Positions 38,056 to 48,850 of a stretch of 64,000 bases of DNA are shown here, piece by piece. Location: positions 445,926-509,925 of the forward strand of contig CAJJDN010000018.1 in the NCBI GenBank assembly GCA_905182985.1. The letters are read 5' to 3'. Every line of letters starts with the position of its first letter. Positions within the stretch are counted from its first letter, which is position 1. The position numbers were made by a program, and so were the translations under genes. This DNA comes from Paramecium sonneborni. Taxonomy: Eukaryota; Ciliophora; Oligohymenophorea; Peniculida; Parameciidae. Under the pieces are notes generated by a model that was not told the DNA's origin, did no database searches, and saw only the letters and a program-made list of their open reading frames with translations.

Positions 38056-39198
38056 ATGAAATTCATTATTGTTGTGTTATTAGCTTTGGCAGCAACAACT
38101 TATGGTTCAAAAACATAAGATTAAATCCTTGCCTTATTATAAGTAATGATATTAATAAGAATAATAGACAGGAACAAAAGCAAGTGATGCTATTGATACA
38201 GTTTTTGGTTTATTAAATGATTTGAAATAATCAAATATTGATGCATAATTTGCTGCAGATTAAAAGAATGAAACAGATGAATGGATTGGCGCATAGTAAT
38301 ATAAATTAAAATGAATTAGGACAATTGAATAATTTACAAAGATTAAAAGTCTGAATTAAAAACTCTTCAATTAAGCAATAGAAAATAGAGGAAACTATGA
38401 AGAAGTGCTTAAACAAACAAAAAATTATTTAGCTTGGAATGAAGCAAGAAGAGATGAAATAGCAAGAAAGATTGATGCCTTATAAGATAATTAATGTTTT
38501 AGTAATCAACTATTTGTTAAATCAATAAAACATAATTAAGAAGCACTTGAAGTTATTAGACTTTTGAAATAAGACGTTGCTGGTTATATTATTAATGGTG
38601 ATTCATTTGAATTCACATAAGTTAAAGCATAATCTGTAGCTGAGAAATTAAAATAATATAGTAACTTATTCTAAGATCATTAAATAAAGTCATTCTTAGC
38701 ATTAGCTAATACTCAAGAAGTAAGATTAATTAAATATAATTATTAAAAGGAAGGAACATCAACAGGTGGAGCTACTTTAGCTGAAAAAGTGTTATCAGTT
38801 CTTGAAGGATTAGAAAGTGAATTAGAAGCATCATTAGAAAACTTAAAATAAAATGAAATAAATGCTTCATGGGAATTAGCTGGATGGGTTTCATTATCAG
38901 AAGCTGAAATCTCATCATTAGAAGTTGAATATGAAAGAAAATAGGTATTTGCTGATAGAACTGCTACTGTAATTAAATTATTTAAATTAAGTAAATCTAA
39001 GCTGCTTTAGCTTAATAAGCTAAATCAAAGATTATTTTATAAGAATCTTAAGATGCTTTAGATCAAGCATAATCAGATTTAGAATCAAAGAGAGCTGATT
39101 ATGCTGAAGCTAAAGCAAAAAGAGAAGAAGAAAATGCTATTCTTGATGAAGTAATCATTATGTTCAAGAAACAAGTTGCTTCATGGTCTGGAAGATGA
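38056..39198 (+). CDS. Trichocyst matrix protein (356 aa)
   Basis: The signal peptide is MKFIIVVLLALAATTYGS. The mature part is helical and Ala/Gln/Leu-rich (KASDAIDTVFGLLNDLKQ, LAEKVLSVLEGLESELEAS). The C-terminal block QVFADRTATQIQAALAQQAK and ENAILDEVIIMFKKQVASWS matches the conserved C-terminal end of Paramecium trichocyst matrix proteins. Introns of 25, 24 and 23 nt leave 357 codons. It is clearly of the same family as the gene at 12502 but of a different subfamily by its ending. The start is 119 bp after the preceding coiled-coil gene. Confidence 0.86.
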
Positions 39199-39250
39199 AT
39201 TTGATAATCTTATCAATATATATTCATAATAATAATTATTGATAATAAGA

Positions 39251-40323
39251 ATGTATGATTTCGAAAATTATAAAATACCTTATTTATATAAATTAGTAAT
39301 GAATACAATTGAAAAGGAATACAAAACAATAAATGGATTTACTAGGCCTAAACATCCCTTTTAGCTTTTCACTATTGTATTTTTTATTCAACTATTGTGT
39401 TGTGTATCTATAGCTATTCTCCCAATTACTAGTTGGTTAGTTTAAGTAAAATTTGACAATAAATAGATTATTTTAGCATCTTTATTTTACTTTTTCTCAA
39501 TCATGATATTTTACTATGCCTTTATAACCTCACTTATAGATCCAACTGATGATTTGATAATATAATCAAAGAGAGGATAGAATATGTAAACCTGATTTAA
39601 ATTTATTATAGTGAGATGGAATAAGAACTTTATGATTTCTATTGTTCTTTTTGTGATAGCTATGTGAGTAGCACTACTAAACATTGTAGAGTTTGTGAAA
39701 GGTAAACTCCGATATTTATATGAGATGTGTATCTGATTTTGATCATCATTGCAAATGGTTGAATAATTGCGTTGGAAAAAAGAATTATCCATAATTCTTT
39801 AAATTACTCATATTTGTATCATTATTTGGAGTTACCTTTATTATTTTTGCCTTATTTTCTATTGCTTTTTAAACTCCAAGTATGATTATATGGATATGGA
39901 TCAATGTTGGATTGGTCGCCATATTATTTTTACTAAATTTTAATTTAATGTCATTTCATTTCTGGTTAAAATATTAGGGAGTAACAACCTATGCTTTTAT
40001 CATATAAAATAGATAAAAGAAATCTTAAGAAGTTGCAATAGAAACTCCTCAAAAATTTTGGTATTCAAATATACCTTAATATTTTACATAGTTGTAGCAC
40101 GAAAAAGAACTAAATGGCTTAAGTGGTCCCTAAATAAGATGTTACTTAAGGAGAAGAATAATTATATAAAAATGAGATTATATAAAATGAACCTTAAACT
40201 GATATTAAATAATAAAATGTGGAAATCGAAGGTGATGGTGAATCAGTTCATGATAATGGTACAAAAAGAAAGAATAGTTTCCATACAGTCAATTCTTAAG
40301 TTAATAATCAGATATAAGAATGA
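39251..40323 (+). CDS. DHHC palmitoyltransferase (330 aa)
   Basis: Two N-terminal membrane segments are [20 protein letters not shown] and [16 protein letters not shown]. The cysteine-rich domain [20 protein letters not shown] joins, across a 23-nt intron, to [20 protein letters not shown], which has the catalytic DHHC and the usual zinc ligands. NYPQFF follows as in the family. Two further TMs ([31 protein letters not shown]) and a hydrophilic tail with CCSTKKN end the protein. It adds palmitate to cysteines of membrane-associated proteins, from an endomembrane or plasma membrane. Introns are 26, 23 and 31 nt; 331 codons remain. It lies 52 bp after the trichocyst gene. Confidence 0.93.
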
Positions 40324-40745
40324 TCTTATATTTATAACTATTATAATTATATTTTGATTAAAACTTGTATCTCATAGTTTTTTTATAAATCACTAATTCA
40401 AAAAGAACCATTCAATTAAATAGATTTAAGTTTGAATAATAAGATTTATAATTAATATAAAAAATGCAATAAATCTGTCAAAAAATCTATAAAAATGTAA
40501 GAATAAATAATACTGAAGTTGCTTAAATTTACTAGAAATAGTTGATATAAGAGAAAATATAACAATATTGATTGATTTTTAAATTAGAAAATGAAATAAA
40601 AATTGATTCATATTTTTAAAGTTGATAAACTTTGATTTAAAATAATATTAAACAGATGATTCAAGATATTTATAGGTAAAGAAAGAGTAAGATGAAATTC
40701 CAAAATGTTAAAAAAATGTTTATAATATTATTATATATAAATTGA
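40324..40745. other. Spacer with coding-like fragments, unresolved
   Basis: This 422-bp stretch has the A-rich plus-strand bias of coding DNA. A frame starting MQQICQKIYKNVRINNTEVA runs to TGA, and further on LENEIKIDSYFQ and QMIQDIYRQRKSKMKFQN appear in other registers. I found no set of short GT..AG introns joining them. It may be a gene remnant or an upstream exon of the next gene. Confidence 0.35.
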
Positions 40746-41383
40746 ATGATTTTGTCTTAGAAATAATGGGAATATTTAAAGGATATGAATGATGATATTT
40801 GGGTAACATATAGTTACATAGGGATTCCAATATAAATAGTGATGATAATTTATAAAATCTTTTATCCAATATATTGGTAGGAAGTAAAAAGAATGAAAGA
40901 ATTTCCATCACTATTACAGGGTATTATTCGATGAACCCTTTAGATAAATTAATAAGACCATTCATTTTTTATGGACCAATATATTACTTATTTGATATAA
41001 TAATAAAAGTGGGAAGTGGAAAAGCATATGAATCAGCATGCAGTCTGTCATTTTTGTCACATCATGTGATAACTTTATTATTTTTGCCATTAGCTGTATA
41101 TAGTAAGCATGTACCTTGGTTTATCATAGTATATATATTATTTTAACAATGAATTAGAGCCCTGGGTTATTTCATGCATTTTTGTTATGTTTTAAACATA
41201 GTTATTTATAATATATTTATTTGATGGCAGTATTATTATATCATTATGGAATTTTGTAACCTCCATTCAGAGAGTAATAAATATATTAAATATAGTATGG
41301 TTTAATACAAATTATTGAACATAGGAACAATATTATTATATGTAACAATAATAGCATTATGGTTGAATGGTTGTTCTCATTGA
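40746..41383 (+). CDS. TLC-domain-like membrane protein (187 aa)
   Basis: Membrane segments are visible at YSYIGIPIQIVMIIYKIFYP, FIFYGPIYYLFDII, SLSFLSHHVITLLFLPLAVY, LFHAFLLCFK and IGTILLYVTIIALWL. The paired histidines in SHHV and the spacing of helices fit the TRAM/LAG1/CLN8 (TLC) family, which in eukaryotes includes lipid-synthesis and lipid-sensing proteins. The protein is shorter than most (about 250). Introns of 23 nt (with in-frame TGA), 29 nt and 22 nt leave 188 codons. The start may be further upstream if exons exist in 40324-40745. The 3' end is 56 bp from the convergent alveolin-like gene. Confidence 0.62.
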
Positions 41384-41439
41384 AAATATTATAAATGTAT
41401 ATAATAGATGAATATATTGTTTGTTATATGAATAATATC

Positions 41440-42344
41440 TCATTTTTAAGGTGTTTATTGGAATTATCCAGTTTTGACAGCAGCAGGTAATTAACTTGCA
41501 GGAATAGGTGCATTTCCAATAGGAATAGGTGGACCATAAATTGTTTAAGTTTGAGGTTGAGAATATTGAGCATATTGAGGTTATTAGGTATATTAAATAG
41601 GTTATGATACAACAGGGACAGTTTATGTAACATAAGATTATTAAACAAGTGGTTAAGGAATATAAGATTGAGTGACTTAAGGTTAAGCTATATAGGACTA
41701 TTAAACAAGTGGTTAAGCAATATAGGATTGTTATACAACTGGTGAAGCAACAACAGTTTGAACTTAAGGCTAATGAACTACTTATCTTTCAACAGGATAA
41801 TATTCAACTCTTTCTTAATATTTATCAACAGGAACATATTCTAAATAATTATATATGGTTATAGATACCTGTCACTTTATCATAAAATACTTAAGGCACA
41901 TATTCTGTTTAATATTCAATAGCTTAATATTCTGTAATATATTTTTCTCTTGGAACTTAAATTTTTTATCTGACTTCTTCGTATTCAATTACACTCTTCT
42001 CATATGGAATATATCTAAAGTTATAATATATATAATTTATACTCTACTCTGCTTTCTCCTTTAATAATTGGTTATTATTAAACAACAGGTTATGCTACTA
42101 CTGATTAAGTAACAACTGGTTATTAATAAACCACTGGTTATTAAACAACAGTTGGAGCAACATATGATTGAGCAATTGGTTAAGTGTAATATTAAGGAAT
42201 ATAAGCAGGACTTTATAATTACACTGGAGCTTAATATGTTCTTGGTGGAGAAAATGTTGGATTCCATTAAGCTTATTAAGGTTATCTTTATGGAATTGCA
42301 GGACCAGACTATAATGGTTATTGTGAAGGTGGTCTATTCGACAT
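41440..42344 (-). CDS. Alveolin-like cortical protein (282 aa)
   Basis: The core (residues about 105-165) has the alveolin pattern of short valine/proline/charged repeats: RVEYIPYEKSVIEYEEVRQK, IQVPREKYITEYQAIEY and TEYVPVDKYQERVEYYPVER. Gln/Pro/Val-rich arms surround it, with repeated units such as SYIAQPLVQQ and QPVVYQQPVVTQ. Alveolins form the sheet under the cortical alveoli of ciliates and relatives. The C-terminus is IPASQLPAAVKTGQFQQTPQ. Two 28-nt introns leave 283 codons. The repetitive arms make the plus strand look like a tandem repeat and could recombine. Confidence 0.78.
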
Positions 42345-42502
42345 TTATTTAATAAATATATTTTATTAAATAAATCTTCTCTTCTAATCTTTATATTCTT
42401 AGTCTTTCTTATTTTTATCATTTCAATCCTTCATTATATCTTAAAAACTATTTATATTACTAATTCAATCTTAACTTTTTAAATACATTTAAATTATAAA
42501 TA

Positions 42503-43330
42503 TCATTTGTACAATTTATTTATTGCCTATCTACCATTCAGTTCTTTGTAAAATTACTCAAGTTTAAACTTTTTACTTAATTCTACTCTAACATCTTCTA
42601 CTAATAATAGTTTTTCTAAATATTATAATAATTCCTCTAACTAATTATCTTCATTCTCTCCTTCAAATGGCATTATTGGAACTCCATTATTAATCTAACC
42701 TCTTTTTATTTTTTATTTATTTACATAAAATTTAAAGGACAATTATCTATTATTATTATATCCTTAAAATCTGTCTAAAATATTCTTAAATCTTTCACAT
42801 TACCAATCATATGATCCATTGTACAAACTGCTTTAAAATATTGTTTTTTAGGATCTATCAATTTTAACATCTAAAAACTATCATATATTTATTACATTTG
42901 TTGCATGTTCCATTTTTGCTGCAGTAAACAACACTAATGTACATACCTTTGATAATCGTTCTAAAAATTATTTACAATATGGTCTTATTAAACTTTTATT
43001 TTTTCTATGATAAACCAATGTCTCATCAAGGTCTAATACTACAACTTTATCGTTTTTCTGTTATTTTTTTAATTTCACTATACGTTTATCCACAAATTCT
43101 TTAGGCTATTCAAAGTACCAATGTGATTAAACAGATGCTTCATAAAGCTCTCTTGCTAATTTACAATCTGAAGATATTTTTGAAGTAAAATAATTTCCTT
43201 TTTGTTTTTCATCATCTATAATTAAATCTGGAGTTGTATCAGCAGTTCTTTAAGTTTCCAAATTTTTTAAGTCATCATATTTTTTATTTATTATTATTTG
43301 ACAAGACTTACTATGATTGTTCGATTTCAT
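42503..43330 (-). CDS. FCP1/SCP-like HAD phosphatase (259 aa)
   Basis: The catalytic motif DKVVVLDLDETLVYHRKN is the DxDxT signature of the FCP1/SCP (NIF) group of HAD phosphatases. LSKVCTLVLFTAAKMEHATN gives the strand and T/A of motif II, and DFKDIIIIDNCPLNF the D-N of motif III. Typical substrates are Ser-phosphates of the Pol II C-terminal domain or related proteins. The IxN-x3 segment NNGVPIMPFEGENEDNQLEEL is characteristic of the SCP end. The first 90 residues are polar. Two introns (25 and 23 nt) leave 260 codons. It is head-to-head, 261 bp from the RING gene. Confidence 0.86.
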
Positions 43331-43591
43331 TTTTTCAATATCAATAACCAGATATGATTTAATTAATTAATAATTGTTTATCCGTAAGAAATTATCAACT
43401 TTGAATTAATTAATAAAAATTGAGGTTATAAATTATATAAAATTGCCGAATTTTTAGTTAAAGCATAATATTTTAATAAAGTTTAAAATCTTATATCATT
43501 TTGACTATTTTTAAATTTATTTCTGGATATGTTGGAAATCAATATACTTTAAATTTATTTTATTAATAATTATATAAAAAGTAATTTTAAA

Positions 43592-44526
43592 ATGAAATAA
43601 AAGAATATTGAAATTGAAGAATAACTTCGAGAAGTTCGATTTGCTGATTCTAAATAAATTAAAAATAAATTCTTGTCTAAATTTAGAAAACAATAAAGTT
43701 TAGAAGTTTATAATTAGATTAGAAAGAATCGTATATATTTAAATAAAAGTTAAGCATTTTAATTAAGCTAAGAATTTCATAGTAATGAATTAAAATGTAA
43801 ATTGTGTTAAGATTATTTTATAAAGTTTACAATAACTTCTTGTGGTCATTCATTTTGTTATTATTGCATATTTGAGCATTTACTTAAATCTCATGTATAT
43901 TTGATGTATATATTAAAGAAATGTCCATGTTGCTAAACTGGTTTAAAAGGTTTAGAATTAATCTATTGTAAAACAATTGACTAATTCATTCAGAATAGCA
44001 AAATACTCGAAAATAATTCAACAATTCTAAATAGAAAAAAGGAGTTTAAAGAATGGAAATTAAAAAAGAAGATTAAAAATGTTAAATAGGGAGATTCCTT
44101 AGATGTTTTAGATACAGAACATATCTGGTGTGTTGGATAGATAATGAACATTAGAAATTAAAAAGAAATGTTAGTCCATTATTAAGGATGGAATAAGGCT
44201 TATGATGAATACATTTCAATCTCTTCACCTCGTTTATCTCCTTTGGGTCTATTTACTAATAGAACTGGTAATATTAAAATATTATTAAAGATATTTTACT
44301 ATATTAACCAAGTATGAATGAAAATGCAATGTCTAATTATGTTAGATAAATAGCATCTCAAAATTAAGACAACGATTTATTTAATTATTTGATATTATAG
44401 TAACAAACATCAAATTCAAACATTATTTTAGCAATTGAATCCCCAGGTAGAAATACATTATCAAGTCTATTATAATTAGTTATTATCATTAGAGAAATAC
44501 ATGATGAATTACACAATGAATCATGA
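43592..44526 (+). CDS. RING finger plus chromo-barrel-like protein (about 296-304 aa)
   Basis: A basic N-terminus precedes a RING finger: CKLCQDYFIKFTITSCGHSF continuing CYYCIFEHLLKSH and KKCPCCQTGL, with all C3HC4 ligands. After a basic linker, HIWCVGQIMNIRNQKEMLVH and YQGWNKAYDEYISI match the chromo-barrel core seen in MRG15/MSL3-type proteins (tyrosine/tryptophan cage residues included). The protein could be an E3 ubiquitin ligase targeted to methylated histones; this is inference. A 23-nt intron (44268-44290) is required. A 24-nt segment inside the RING (GTATATTTG..AAAG) is probably an intron, since removing it restores normal spacing. The C-terminal part lies in the duplicated contig overlap. 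Confidence 0.72.
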
Positions 44527-45327
44527 CCTCTATCAAAATATTTATTATTAATATAAGAGCTTTTTTGCTTTCTTATCATAATAATAATTCATATATTAAT
44601 TATTTCTATGTAATCATATAAAGAGGCTTTATAACTGTTCTAAAAAAATTCAATGAACTTACCAATGAAAGAACATGAAGATAAATTAAATGTATTAGTA
44701 ATTACAACTAGATTATGTTAGAATATATATTACATGAATTAGAAAGAGATAAAAAAGAATTGTAAATCTTGAGATAAGAAATTATTCATGAATCATATAT
44801 ATAATCCTCTATCAATGATGATACATCAACTAGTTTCATTGAAGAATTAGCAGACTTTACAAGAAACTTTAGAAAGCTTGCAGAAGAATCCATTCATGAA
44901 ACCAATCAAATAAGCAGTTAAGTGGAAATATTAAAAAATGAAAAAGCAAGAATCAGAAAATCTACTAATTTATTGCATCATAGAGTATTTGAAATGGAAA
45001 AAGTTTTAGGAGTTGGATTAAATTAAGCTAATTCATAAGAAGCAAACATTTGAATTAAATTTATACATCACAATTATGATAATAAATTTATCTAATTTTT
45101 TACACTTTAATTTTAAGGAAAATGTTGTTATATAATCAAATTTATTTATTTTTAGTTAAATAATTTAATATTAATTCCATTAAATTATTCTAAAATCTCT
45201 AAAAATAACATTAGTCACTACTTTTATAAAATAAATTTTAAATATTATAGAAGTAATAAAGAATGAATGTTAAATTAAGAATTTATTTGATAATTAGTTT
45301 TATAATTATTTTTTGAAGAAGTTAAGA
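44243..45327 (+). repeat. First copy of an exact 1085-bp direct repeat
   Basis: This block is identical base for base to 45329-46413, offset 1086. It begins inside the RING/chromo gene (TTGGGTCTATTTAC) and ends abruptly at the N at 45328. The sudden end at an N points to a contig end. Confidence 0.95.
44608..45053 (+). CDS. Small coiled-coil protein (141 aa)
   Basis: MQSYKEALQLFQKNSMNLPM and HEDKLN join across a 20-nt intron to IMLEYILHELERDKKELQIL. Helical heptads continue through ELADFTRNFRKLAEESIHET to the tail GVGLNQANSQEANI before TGA. Composition and frame are convincing; no family is recognised. It follows the RING gene by 82 bp. An identical copy is at 45694-46139, almost certainly the same gene seen twice. 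Confidence 0.68.
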
Positions 45328-45328
45328 N
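45328..45328. other. Single N marking a contig junction
   Basis: The only ambiguous base in the window stands at 45328, exactly between two identical 1085-bp blocks. It most likely marks a join between two contigs whose overlapping ends were not merged. Confidence 0.9.
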
Positions 45329-45612
45329 TTGGGTCTATTTACTAATAGAACTGGTAATATTAAAATATTATTAAAGATATTTTACTATATTAACCAAGTA
45401 TGAATGAAAATGCAATGTCTAATTATGTTAGATAAATAGCATCTCAAAATTAAGACAACGATTTATTTAATTATTTGATATTATAGTAACAAACATCAAA
45501 TTCAAACATTATTTTAGCAATTGAATCCCCAGGTAGAAATACATTATCAAGTCTATTATAATTAGTTATTATCATTAGAGAAATACATGATGAATTACAC
45601 AATGAATCATGA
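45329..45612 (+). pseudogene. Duplicated 3' fragment of the RING/chromo gene (assembly copy)
   Basis: This is the C-terminal end of the gene at 43592-44526 without its start, RING or most of the chromo-like part. It ends at TGA 45610-45612. It is probably the same locus represented twice, not a real broken gene. Confidence 0.7.
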
Positions 45613-45693
45613 CCTCTATCAAAATATTTATTATTAATATAAGAGCTTTTTTGCTTTCTTATCATAATAATAATTCATATATTAATTATTTCT

Positions 45694-46139
45694 ATGTAAT
45701 CATATAAAGAGGCTTTATAACTGTTCTAAAAAAATTCAATGAACTTACCAATGAAAGAACATGAAGATAAATTAAATGTATTAGTAATTACAACTAGATT
45801 ATGTTAGAATATATATTACATGAATTAGAAAGAGATAAAAAAGAATTGTAAATCTTGAGATAAGAAATTATTCATGAATCATATATATAATCCTCTATCA
45901 ATGATGATACATCAACTAGTTTCATTGAAGAATTAGCAGACTTTACAAGAAACTTTAGAAAGCTTGCAGAAGAATCCATTCATGAAACCAATCAAATAAG
46001 CAGTTAAGTGGAAATATTAAAAAATGAAAAAGCAAGAATCAGAAAATCTACTAATTTATTGCATCATAGAGTATTTGAAATGGAAAAAGTTTTAGGAGTT
46101 GGATTAAATTAAGCTAATTCATAAGAAGCAAACATTTGA
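45694..46139 (+). CDS. Second assembly copy of the small coiled-coil gene
   Basis: Base-identical to 44608-45053, including the 20-nt intron. It probably represents the same gene and should be counted once. See that entry for the product description. Confidence 0.6.
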
Positions 46140-46568
46140 ATTAAATTTATACATCACAATTATGATAATAAATTTATCTAATTTTTTACACTTTAATTTT
46201 AAGGAAAATGTTGTTATATAATCAAATTTATTTATTTTTAGTTAAATAATTTAATATTAATTCCATTAAATTATTCTAAAATCTCTAAAAATAACATTAG
46301 TCACTACTTTTATAAAATAAATTTTAAATATTATAGAAGTAATAAAGAATGAATGTTAAATTAAGAATTTATTTGATAATTAGTTTTATAATTATTTTTT
46401 GAAGAAGTTAAGATTCTAAAATTATAAAAAACTTAAGAAATTTTATCAGTTTCTTTTAAATGTAAAAAAAATTAATTTATTTATCAATTTCGTTTAAATT
46501 TGAGATGGATGAATTCTATTTTAGAAATTAATTATAATAAATATTAGATGGTTTTATTTTTATAATGT
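46140..46568. other. Intergenic region
   Basis: The first 274 bp (to 46413) duplicate the sequence before the N. The remainder is AT-rich DNA to the stop of the next minus-strand gene. I see no gene or regulatory motif here. Confidence 0.6.
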
Positions 46569-47603
46569 TCATGATATAGATTCAGATAGTTCAATTTTTT
46601 CTAATTTAATTGATTCCTTTTTCAAAAATTTCTTTTCATTTTCTAAAATCAATAATTTTATTTAAATACTTATTTTTTAAGGATGATATTTAGAATAGAT
46701 TTCTTATGCTCTATTTTCACACTTAAGGAATTCATGATCTTTCCAAGGAAATCTTCTATAAACCTTGATTTTCTAAAAATAAATAAGAAATATTTTACAT
46801 CATAATCTCTTGTAAAGATTATTTATAAAATTTATTTTGCCATTTTTTGAATTTTCTCTTCATTTTCAATTTAATAAATAGTTGAAAATTAAGCTATGAA
46901 ATTAAATGAATTATTTTTACTTAAAAATTTGTAATAATAAGCAGAAAATTTGGATGATCTGAAAAGTTATTTTAGATAAGCATCATTAATAGTTTTAAGT
47001 TTTGATTCTTTTCTAAAAGGTATGAGATCATCAATGGTATCATTGTCAAGTGTTTTCATAAATTCATTATCACTAGAAAAGAATGTATGATAAAAAAGTT
47101 TGTCTCTTTCTTCAGCTCCAAGATTATCTTTTTCTTAATAATTGATTTCTGTTTTAATAAATTGAAAACATCTTCTAATAATGAATTTTGTCATTTCTTC
47201 TTTAGTTTTATTAACTTATATATATCTCTTCTTTAAAATATTAGGTATGTCACAATTTTATGATATTAGATTCTATTTTGATATATATATGATATACTTT
47301 CAAATTCTAACTTGCAAAATTTTCAAAAGCCTTATCTTTAAGTAAGGAAATATTCTTTGATAAATATTTTAAGAGTAGAATAAGTTCTTGCAATACTAAG
47401 GTTTCTTTAGAATAAATTTAGTGATTTGAATCAGTATTTTCTGAAACTTCTTCATTCAAAATAATCTCAGGGAATTGACACGTTTAATCACACATAATTT
47501 TTGTTGGAATCATATTATAGTATTAAGTTGGAATTGGATAAAGTTATTAAAGATTGAGTTATGGATAATTGATGTAGGAAGTTGTGTATACTATAGGAAG
47601 CAT
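46569..47603 (-). CDS. Hypothetical helical protein (about 318-327 aa)
   Basis: The start is MLPIVYTTSYINYPQLNLQQ. The body is helical and charged: LQELILLLKYLSKNISLLKD, EEMTKFIIRRCFQFIKTE, DTIDDLIPFRKESKLKTIND and FPWKDHEFLKCENRAQEIY. There is no signal peptide or membrane segment, and no family is recognised. Introns of 25 and 26 nt are required. A 27-nt GTATTT..TTTTAG segment near the end is in frame and stop-free and may be a third. The gene is 107 bp from the next minus-strand gene. Confidence 0.66.
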
Positions 47604-47710
47604 GAGATAATTTAAAAAAAAAAAGATGTAAAATAAAATTATTATCTTAAATTATATCCTAAGTGCATAAATAATATAAATAATCATTATTTAGTGTTAT
47701 GATTAATGAC

Positions 47711-48238
47711 TCAACCAAATACAAATTCAAGCCAATCTGATTCAGAATTTAATTGAGTAGGCTATAAAAAGTAATTAAAAGAATTATGTTAAACACTTCT
47801 TTATCTTTATTATAAGATAGGAGGATGCTATTTTTGTAAATCAACTGAATAACCTTTTCTTTTCATCAAATTTGATTCAGGTCTTAAATCATTGATTTAT
47901 TTTTTTCTTACATGACATATTTTTTCTAAAATTTCTTAAACTCTTGAATCTAAATTGCATTCTTATTATTATTGTTTTTAATCTGAATAATAAAAATTTT
48001 TATATTTTCGATATTTTCTTTCTTTATTATCAATTAAATCATTATTCTAAATTTATGGTAATTGAAGATGTTGTGACTTATGTTTTAATGTTTATTTTTA
48101 CACAACTTTAATTTACTTAAATTCTAATTAGTTATTCTTTTTCAAAAGTAATCTTAATACTCTATCTTGTTTATCTTATAATTTAGCTAAATAAGGTGTT
48201 AATTAATTAGATAATTGTATTTCAGTTCTATATTTCAT
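47711..48238 (-). CDS. Hypothetical basic, Gln-rich protein (175 aa, no intron)
   Basis: A single uninterrupted frame from ATG 48238 to TGA 47711-47713. It starts MKYRTEIQLSNQLTPYLAKL and has a short coiled coil (QDKQDRVLRLLLKKNNQLEF). Many Lys/Gln residues and the C-terminal LNSESDWLEFVFG follow. No domain is recognised. It is head-to-head with the Tim-like gene, only 53 bp apart. Confidence 0.6.
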
Positions 48239-48291
48239 TTATATATATAAATATATAAATATAAAGAATAAATATAATTAAATTAAGATTT

Positions 48292-48622
48292 ATGAGTGAC
48301 GATTCTGAAAGTTTGGATTTCCCTAATACTCCGTTTTACACCTTTGTAATTTATTTTATTTACTTCTTTAATTTAGAATATTACTGTTGGATTAACATTA
48401 TCATTGGCCAAATTATGTGCAAACAAATGTAGATTATTCAAACCTGATTAAGGTACAAAACTTTCTGAAAATGATGTTTAATGTGTCAGTAATAAATCTA
48501 TTTTATAAATAACAGAAAATTGTGCTGCCACCATAAATAATAATTACTAAACATTTACAAGTTCATTAAAAGAGGCTATCAATTTTGAAGATTCATTTGG
48601 AGTTTTTGAACCAGAAGAATGA
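48292..48622 (+). CDS. Small-Tim-like (Tim10/DDP) protein (99 aa)
   Basis: After a 31-nt intron the protein reads LAKLCANKCRLFKPDQGTKL and SENDVQCVSNKSIL. The first CxxxC is intact; the second keeps only its first cysteine (CVSNK). Length and placement match small Tim chaperones of the mitochondrial intermembrane space, which use twin CX3C. The missing cysteine makes function or assignment uncertain. The acidic C-terminus ends FGVFEPEE. Confidence 0.6.
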
Positions 48623-48850
48623 AATATTAAAAAACAATAATCAATATAAAACATTATTTAAAGATAATATTCTTTTAATATTTCTATAATATTCAATTTA
48701 TATCTTCTTTTTTCAATCTAAATACAATACATAAATATTATTAATTATGATCAAATAAGGAATGTTTAACTCAATGTTACTATTGATTTAACATATTATA
48801 TAATATCTTCTACTAAGTTTATGAAATATGATATATATAGTTTTAATAAA

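Larger units (their letters stand above)
45329..46413 (+). repeat. Second copy of the exact 1085-bp direct repeat
   Basis: Identical to 44243-45327. It starts immediately after the N, in the middle of a gene, and then runs on into unique DNA at 46414. A true tandem duplication with no differences and an N at the junction is less likely than an unmerged assembly overlap. Confidence 0.95.

Noticed and set aside
40324..40745. Candidate upstream exons of the TLC-like gene
   Set aside because: Frames look coding in pieces, but I found no consistent set of short introns linking them to the gene, so they are recorded only as an unresolved spacer.
41440..41870. Apparent plus-strand DNA tandem repeats with many TGAs
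   Set aside because: They are explained by the Gln/Pro/Val repeats of the minus-strand alveolin-like gene; the plus frames are full of stops.
44385..45665. Two identical 64-codon minus-strand frames
   Set aside because: They are antisense shadows inside the RING gene and its assembly duplicate; the duplication explains their identity.
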